Assembly: GCA_000719105.1 (NCBI GenBank)
Contig: JODX01000042.1
Span: 1-10,897, forward strand
Reading direction: 5' to 3'
Origin: Streptomyces sclerotialus
GTDB taxonomy: Bacteria > Actinomycetota > Actinomycetes > Streptomycetales > Streptomycetaceae
Length of the DNA stretch: 10,897 nucleotides
Shown here: one piece after another, positions 7,039 through 10,897 of the stretch
Position numbering within the stretch: position 1 is the first letter of the stretch
Layout: each line of letters opens with the position of its first letter
Notes under the pieces: generated by a model
What the model saw: only the letters and a program-made list of their open reading frames with translations
Told to the model about the DNA's origin: nothing
Databases searched by the model: none
Position numbers and translations under genes: made by a program

Positions 7039-8634
7039 TCAGCCCCCGTACCCGGCGCGCAGCTCGTGCTTGAGGACCTTCTGGCTCGCGTTGCGCGGCA
7101 GCCGGTCCACGAAGCGCACATGGCGGGGCACCTTGAAGTTGGCCATGTGCTCCCTGGCCCACGCGATCAGGTCCTCCTCCGTGACGCTCGCGCCCGGCCT
7201 CGGCACGACGAAGGCGCAGCCCACCTCGCCGAGCCGCTCGTCCGGGACACCGATCACCGCGACCTCGGCCAGCGCCGCGTGGCCGAGGAGCAGTTTCTCG
7301 ATCTCGGCCGGGTAGGCGTTGAAGCCGCCGACGATGTACATCTCCTTCTTGCGGTCGACGATCGCCAGGTTGCCGTCCGCGTCGACGTGCCCGACGTCAC
7401 CGGTGTGCAGCCAGCCGTCGGTATCGATCGCGGCGGCGGTGGCCTCGGGGTCGTCCCAGTAGCCGCGGGTGACGGTGTAGCCGCGGACCAGGATCTCCCC
7501 GTCCCGGCCCGGCGGCACCTCCCGGCCGGCGTCGTCCGCGATGCGGACCTCGACGTCCGGGATCGGCCGGCCGGTGGTGCGGGCCACCGTCTCCTCCGTG
7601 TCCCCGACGCGGCCCGTGGTCACCAGCGCCGACGCCTCCGTGAGCCCGTAGGCGCTGAGCACGATGTCGAAGGACAGGTCCTTCTTCATCGCCCGGATCA
7701 GCGACTCCGGGACCGTCGTGCCGCCCGTCATGGACACCCGCAGCGACGACAGGTCGTACGCGGACCGGTCCGGGTGGTTCAGCAGGTCGTGGAAGATGGT
7801 GGGCGGGCCGAGGACGATGCTGACCCGCTCCTCGTGGATCATCCGCAGGGCGCGCCCCGCGTCGAAGACGGCCATGGGGACGACGGTCACGCCGTGCATC
7901 AGGGAGGCGAGCCAGCCCGCCTTGTAGCCGAAACAGTGGAAGAACGGCGGAATCACCAGGAAGGTGTCAGAGGCGGTGAAGGTGTACTCGGCGGACATCC
8001 AGCCGTAGGCCCGCAGGGTCTGCCCGTGGGTGAGGACCACGCCCTTGGGGTGGCCGGTGGTGCCGGAGGTGAACATCACGTCGGAGACGTCGTCCGGGGT
8101 GAGCCGGTCGATGGACGTGCGGGCGAACGACTCGGTGAAGGCGCTGCTCGTGCTGAAGAGCTCGTACCAGGGCGGGTGCGCGTCCTCGTGTCCCCCCGGT
8201 GCCGGCAGCGACACGGTGGTCCGCAGCGCGGGCAGGTCCGGATCGGTGCGCCTGAGGTCCGCGATGTAGTCGGTGCCGAGGAAGGACGCGGCGGCGAACA
8301 GCGCCTTCGCGCCGGACCTGCGCAGGATGTAGGAGATCTCCCGCGCCTTGAAACGGGTGTTGAGCGGTACGACGACACCCCCGGCGCCCTGGATGCCGAG
8401 GGCGGCCACGATCCACTCCGCCGAGTTGGGCGCGCACAGGCCGACCCGGTCACCCGGCCCTATGCCCAGCGCGAGCGCGGACCGCACCGCCTGGATCATC
8501 CGGGCCTCGAGTTCCCGGAAGGAGAGCCGCAGCTCGCCGTCGACGAGGGCGGGGGCGTCCCCGAACCGTCGCGCGGCGACTCTCACCACGTTCGGAATGC
8601 TCCGGAAGAGCTGGTCGTGTCGGTCGTGTCGCAT
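7039..8634 (-). CDS. AMP-forming acyl-CoA ligase (FadD, FadD3-like)
   Basis: ANL-superfamily ligase, 531 residues, activating a carboxylic acid through an acyl-adenylate to its CoA thioester. Motifs in order: P-loop FTSGTTGHPKG (188-198), FFHCFGYKAGW, GPPTIFHDLL, SAYGLTEAS, GWLHTGDVGHVD, the hinge DRKKEMYIVGGFNAYPAEIE, and the C-terminal catalytic Lys519 in PRNASQKVLKHELR, where the usual Gly before Lys is Gln. FFHxFGYKAG and GPPTI recall mycobacterial FadD3 (activates the steroid C/D-ring acid HIP), from memory. The frame is open to 8757, but ATG 8634 is the start: GGAG (8645-8642) is 7 nt upstream, it lies 13 nt after the large ACAD stop, and the ligase fold begins there. Codons 2-7 are a perfect 9-bp tandem repeat (Arg-His-Asp twice). 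Probably commits the operon's substrate to degradation. Confidence 0.94.
   Translation of the reverse strand: MRHDRHDQLFRSIPNVVRVAARRFGDAPALVDGELRLSFRELEARMIQAVRSALALGIGPGDRVGLCAPNSAEWIVAALGIQGAGGVVVPLNTRFKAREISYILRRSGAKALFAAASFLGTDYIADLRRTDPDLPALRTTVSLPAPGGHEDAHPPWYELFSTSSAFTESFARTSIDRLTPDDVSDVMFTSGTTGHPKGVVLTHGQTLRAYGWMSAEYTFTASDTFLVIPPFFHCFGYKAGWLASLMHGVTVVPMAVFDAGRALRMIHEERVSIVLGPPTIFHDLLNHPDRSAYDLSSLRVSMTGGTTVPESLIRAMKKDLSFDIVLSAYGLTEASALVTTGRVGDTEETVARTTGRPIPDVEVRIADDAGREVPPGRDGEILVRGYTVTRGYWDDPEATAAAIDTDGWLHTGDVGHVDADGNLAIVDRKKEMYIVGGFNAYPAEIEKLLLGHAALAEVAVIGVPDERLGEVGCAFVVPRPGASVTEEDLIAWAREHMANFKVPRHVRFVDRLPRNASQKVLKHELRAGYGG
8614..8631 (-). repeat. 9-bp in-frame tandem duplication at codons 2-7 of the ligase
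   Basis: On the minus strand CGACACGAC is present twice without a gap, directly after the ATG (8634-8632), encoding Arg-His-Asp-Arg-His-Asp. It keeps the frame. It parallels the 9-bp duplication at the same place in the large acyl-CoA dehydrogenase gene. Confidence 0.9.
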
Positions 8635-8647
8635 GACGGGGCTCCGT

Positions 8648-9850
8648 TCAGACACGGCGGTCGGCCGGCAGGCGCAGCAACCGCTTGGCGATGATGTTGC
8701 GCTGGATCTGGGACGTGCCGCCGTACACGGACGCGGCGCGCGAGTAGAGGTAGTCACCCAGGACGCCCGGAAGGCCCGGGGCCTCGCCGCCCTCCCCGTA
8801 CAGCTCCTCGGGGAACACCTTCAGCGCCGTCTCGTACAGCCGCTGCTCGGCCCGCGTCATCAGCAGCTTGTCGACGGACGACTCCGGGCCGGCGCTCCGC
8901 CCGGCGAGTCGCTCGGCGGTGCGGCGCCGGGCGTGCGCGACGAGGACCCGGTAGTCGACGACGCACCGGCCGATCTCCGACAGCAGCCCGTCCGGGAGCG
9001 TGCCGCGACGCTCGTGCGCGGTACGGCGCAGGCGTTCGACCAGCAGCCCGTACGTCGACAGGTGCCCGGTGTCCAGGGCGTTGCGTTCGTACGCCACCGT
9101 CGTCATCGCCAACGGCCAGCCGTCGCCCTCGGCGCCGATCCGCTCGGCCTCCTCCAGCCTCACGTCGTCGAGGAACAGCTCGCAGAACTCGTCGTCGCCG
9201 TTGGCCGCCCGCAGGGGCCGTACGGTCACGCCGGCGCGGTCCAGGGGCAGGACGAACGCCGAGATGGACGTGTGCGGAGGTGCGGTGCGGTCCGTACGGG
9301 CCAGAAGGAGGCAGAAGTCGGAGTACTGGGCGTAACTGGTCCACAGCTTCTGGCCGTTGACGAGGTAGTGACCCTCGGGCCGGTGTTCCGCGTAGGTGCT
9401 CAGGCCGGCCAGGTCCGAGCCCGCGCCGGGCTCGCTGAAACCCTGGCACCAGACGTCGTCGCCCGAGAGCATGCGGGGCAGGAGGCGGCGGCGTTGCTCC
9501 TCGGAGCCGAACTCCAGCAGGGCATGGGCGAGATACCCGATGCGGGGCACGCCGGGCGCGCCGCGCGCGCCGAGCTCGTCGCTGACGACGACCTGGTGCA
9601 GGGCGGTCAGGCCCCGGCCGCCGTACTCCTCCGGCACGTCCAGGCCGACCCAGCCACCGGAGTGCAGCAGGCGGTGCCAGCGGCGCAGGAAGACCGGGAC
9701 CGGCTCCTCGGCGTGCCGCTCGGGCAGCGGGTGGCCGGCCAGCCAGGCACGGAAGTCGTGGCGCAGGCGTTCCAGGTCCGCCGGGTCGCCGAAGACCAAG
9801 GGCGTGTCGGTCGTGCCGGGCGTGTGGTGCGTGCCGGTCGTGCCGGTCAT
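8648..9850 (-). CDS. Acyl-CoA dehydrogenase, large catalytic subunit of a predicted heteromeric pair
   Basis: FadE-type dehydrogenase of 400 residues. DVPEEYGGRGL (71-81) is the N-terminal ACAD signature; CQGFSEPGAGSDLAG (135-149) and NGQKLWTSYAQYSDFC (165-180) follow. VAYERNAL supplies Glu255, matching the helix-G catalytic Glu of IVD/LCAD and of the steroid ChsE enzymes. The C-terminal YGGTSQIQRNIIAKRLL (376-392) has Gly where medium-chain enzymes carry Glu. Actinobacterial ACADs of this type often form alpha2beta2 complexes with a smaller partner encoded next door, and such a gene lies directly upstream, overlapping as ATGA. The start ATG 9850 is fixed by GGAGG (9862-9858) 7 nt upstream. 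Codons 2-7 form a 9-bp tandem repeat giving a Thr/Gly-rich leader that is unlikely to be part of the fold. The next open-frame starts, up to 10657, overlap the partner gene and are rejected. Confidence 0.93.
   Translation of the reverse strand: MTGTTGTHHTPGTTDTPLVFGDPADLERLRHDFRAWLAGHPLPERHAEEPVPVFLRRWHRLLHSGGWVGLDVPEEYGGRGLTALHQVVVSDELGARGAPGVPRIGYLAHALLEFGSEEQRRRLLPRMLSGDDVWCQGFSEPGAGSDLAGLSTYAEHRPEGHYLVNGQKLWTSYAQYSDFCLLLARTDRTAPPHTSISAFVLPLDRAGVTVRPLRAANGDDEFCELFLDDVRLEEAERIGAEGDGWPLAMTTVAYERNALDTGHLSTYGLLVERLRRTAHERRGTLPDGLLSEIGRCVVDYRVLVAHARRRTAERLAGRSAGPESSVDKLLMTRAEQRLYETALKVFPEELYGEGGEAPGLPGVLGDYLYSRAASVYGGTSQIQRNIIAKRLLRLPADRRV
9831..9848 (-). repeat. 9-bp tandem duplication at codons 2-7 of the large acyl-CoA dehydrogenase
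   Basis: On the minus strand ACCGGCACG is repeated twice without a gap, starting at the base after ATG 9850-9848 (first copy 9847-9839, second 9838-9830), encoding Thr-Gly-Thr twice. The plus-strand reading GTGCCGGTC at 9831-9839 and 9840-9848 is the same repeat in another phase. A degenerate third copy (Pro-Gly-Thr-Thr-Asp-Thr) follows after two His codons. Confidence 0.85.
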
Positions 9851-10836
9851 CGTGTCGCCTCCGGTACGGCCAGGGCGGGCAGCAGGTCGGCCGTCGTCGC
9901 CAGCAGCGTGGCTCCGACCAGGACCTTGCGCAGGTACAGATGGGCCACGTGCTCCCAGGTCTGGGCGATGCCGCCGAACACCTGCATCCCGGCGTACACC
10001 GTCTCGAGAGCCGAGGTATTGACCTCCGCCTTGGCCACGCGGGCCGCGGTCAGCGCACGGTCGGGCGGTTCGTGGTCCAGGCACCAGGCGGCGTACCGGG
10101 TGGCGCTCGTGCACGCCTCCACCAGCACGGTCGCGTCGGCGAGCAGGTGCTGCACCGCCTGGAAGGAGCCGATCGGCCGCCCGTACTGGTGACGCTCCCG
10201 GGCGTAGTCCGCGCTCTGCCCGACGAAGGAGCGGGCCGCGCCCGCCAGTTCGCTCGCCACGACGACCAGGGCGTACGCCTGCCAGCGCAGGTGTGCCTCG
10301 GGTGTGAGCCGGCCGACGGGGCGTTCCTTGGCGGGGTCGGACCTGCGCACGGTGCGCAGCAGGTCCGCGGTCGGGGCGGGCGACCCCAGCTCGAGGTGGG
10401 TCACGTTCCCCTCGGCGTCGACGTACAGTGCGCCGTCGGCCCCGTCGCAGTCCCAGGCGACGGGGCGGGTCGTGCCGCGGCCGTGACCGGGGAAGCGCAG
10501 GTCGTGGGGGAGGGCGACGGTGGGCCGGGAGCCGGTGGCGGCCTCGGCCCGCTCGCCCGCGGCGAGGAGACGCAGCAGTTCGGGAGCGAGCAGCACGGTG
10601 CCCAGCAGGGACGTGGTCAACGGCTGCCTGCCGTGCTCCTCGGCGAGCAGGGCGCACTCCTGCGCGGTCGCGTCCGGTGGGGTGGCGCGGCGGAGTTCCG
10701 CCAGGCCGAGCTCGTCGAGCGCCTGCTGCGCGTCCGCGCGTGTTCGCGGCTTGACGTCGTCGGCCGAGCCCGTGTGGAACCGGGTCGCGAGCGACCGCAG
10801 CATGTCACGGACCAGCGCGAACTCCTCGCGATCCAC
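9847..10836 (-). CDS. Small acyl-CoA dehydrogenase-like subunit, predicted non-catalytic partner
   Basis: An ACAD-fold protein of 329 residues, shorter than the usual 380-400. The C-terminal alpha-helical domain is well kept: RHQYGRPIGSFQAVQH (215-230) for FAD diphosphate contact and MQVFGGIAQTWEHVAHLYLRKV (284-305). The N-terminal and beta domains are reduced; the E-P-G-x-G-S-D signature is not recognisable, and neither the helix-G Glu nor a YEGT-like end is seen. In the actinobacterial ChsE1-ChsE2 type of steroid dehydrogenase, such subunits complete FAD sites with a catalytic partner; I infer the same here with the downstream large subunit, which it overlaps by ATGA. The GTG 10836 start follows GGGGAG by about 6 nt and lies 2 nt after the stop of an upstream frame. 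The frame remains open further upstream through the hexamer repeat as (His-Arg)n, which I do not believe is translated as part of this protein. Confidence 0.88.
   Translation of the reverse strand: MDREEFALVRDMLRSLATRFHTGSADDVKPRTRADAQQALDELGLAELRRATPPDATAQECALLAEEHGRQPLTTSLLGTVLLAPELLRLLAAGERAEAATGSRPTVALPHDLRFPGHGRGTTRPVAWDCDGADGALYVDAEGNVTHLELGSPAPTADLLRTVRRSDPAKERPVGRLTPEAHLRWQAYALVVVASELAGAARSFVGQSADYARERHQYGRPIGSFQAVQHLLADATVLVEACTSATRYAAWCLDHEPPDRALTAARVAKAEVNTSALETVYAGMQVFGGIAQTWEHVAHLYLRKVLVGATLLATTADLLPALAVPEATR
9858..9862 (-). promoter_or_regulatory. Ribosome binding site of the large acyl-CoA dehydrogenase subunit
   Basis: GGAGG on the minus strand, 7 nt before ATG 9850, inside the last codons of the small-subunit gene. 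It is the strongest Shine-Dalgarno in the operon and fixes the start against the much longer open frame. With the ATGA overlap it supports balanced production of both subunits. Confidence 0.8.
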
Positions 10837-10838
10837 GC

Positions 10839-10897
10839 TCAGCTCCCCTCGGTGGCGGTGGCGGTGGCGGTGGCGGTGGCGGTGGCGGTGGCGGTGG
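10839..10897 (-). CDS. 3' end of an unidentified upstream gene with (Ala-Thr)n tail, cut by window edge
   Basis: On the minus strand a frame open from the right edge reads alternating Thr and Ala codons (ACC, GCC) for about 15 residues, then Glu-Gly-Ser and TGA (10841-10839). The stop is 2 nt before the GTG of the small acyl-CoA dehydrogenase gene, the same tight spacing as the other genes in the operon. This makes it likely to be the C-terminus of the preceding operon gene. The Ala-Thr tail is made entirely by a hexanucleotide array, so nothing can be said about the protein's function. It could also be untranslated leader sequence. Confidence 0.45.
   Translation of the reverse strand, partial: TATATATATATATATEGS
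10851..10897. repeat. Perfect hexanucleotide tandem repeat (GGTGGC)n
   Basis: Seven full copies of GGTGGC plus five bases, without a mismatch, running off the right edge; the true copy number is unknown. Read on the minus strand it is (GCCACC)n. The unit is six bases, so changes in copy number keep every frame. It ends 15 nt before the small acyl-CoA dehydrogenase start codon. Confidence 0.95.

Larger units (their letters stand above)
1958..10841 (-). other. Predicted eight-gene acyl-CoA catabolic operon
   Basis: Eight complete genes lie on one strand. Junctions from upstream to downstream are: 2 nt gap, ATGA overlap, 13 nt gap, 3 nt gap, GTGA overlap, GTGA overlap, 14 nt gap, and about 20 nt with a direct repeat. 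No promoter or terminator fits between them, so the promoter must lie right of the window. No regulator gene is visible inside. The set (ligase, CoA transferase, two-subunit ACAD, second ACAD, crotonase, SDR, thiolase) covers every step type of a beta-oxidation cycle. Confidence 0.85.

Noticed and set aside
5932..8694. A 920-codon plus-strand open frame opposite the ligase and CoA transferase genes
   Set aside because: Its translation is Arg/Gly/His/Val-rich without family motifs, and it lies antisense to two genes with complete catalytic motifs. Long antisense frames are a normal by-product of high GC content.
7039..8757. Ligase start at 8757
   Set aside because: The added 41 residues have no ligase similarity and overlap the end of the large ACAD gene; ATG 8634 has a good Shine-Dalgarno.
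8348..10192. A 614-codon plus-strand open frame opposite the acyl-CoA dehydrogenase genes
   Set aside because: No recognisable domain; the minus strand here carries clear ACAD signatures.
8648..10657. Extension of the large acyl-CoA dehydrogenase to a 669-residue fusion
   Set aside because: The extra 269 residues are Arg/Pro-rich shadow of the small-subunit gene, and a GGAGG 7 nt before ATG 9850 marks the true start.

Overview
The window looks like chromosomal DNA from a high-GC actinomycete, most probably Streptomyces or a close relative. Base composition is very GC-rich with G/C-ending codons, several genes start with GTG, genes are packed end to end, and the enzyme families are typical of actinomycete acyl-CoA catabolism. 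I noticed no in-frame TTA (bldA-type) codon. There are no tRNA, rRNA, CRISPR or transposase signatures, and no gene-free gap over 300 bases.

Left part (1-1950, plus strand): the 3' part of a family III CoA-transferase-like gene, running in from the left edge, overlaps the start of a metal-dependent amidohydrolase. The two are probably co-transcribed from a promoter outside the window.

Right part (1958-10897, minus strand, read right to left): one tightly packed operon. The order of transcription is: the tail of an unidentified upstream gene (Ala-Thr repeat C-terminus), small acyl-CoA dehydrogenase (ACAD) subunit, large ACAD subunit, FadD3-like AMP-forming acyl-CoA ligase, CaiB/BaiF family III CoA transferase, crotonase (enoyl-CoA hydratase/isomerase family), thiolase, a second ACAD of the LCAD/IVD type, and a short-chain dehydrogenase/reductase (SDR). 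Junctions are ATGA or GTGA overlaps or gaps of 2-14 nt, except the last, where ACAD and SDR are separated by about 20 nt carrying a direct repeat. The two gene blocks converge with only 7 nt between stop codons.

Together the minus-strand genes resemble a self-contained beta-oxidation set for one carboxylic acid: activation by the ligase or CoA transferase, alpha,beta-desaturation by a predicted heteromeric ACAD and a second ACAD, crotonase chemistry, oxidation and thiolysis. The style resembles actinobacterial steroid and cyclic-acid catabolism rather than bulk fatty-acid degradation. The substrate cannot be read from the sequence.

The most interesting point is that the two middle steps are carried by enzymes whose canonical catalytic residues appear to be replaced. 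The SDR has Asp/Thr/Ser/Lys where Asn/Ser/Tyr/Lys is expected. The crotonase lacks both hydratase glutamates and has a PaaG-like Asp. The operon may therefore run a modified beta-oxidation. A second pattern is short tandem repeats placed exactly at gene starts or ends: two 9-bp in-frame duplications directly after start codons, a 14-bp repeat duplicating a start region, and a hexanucleotide array in the upstream gene's tail.
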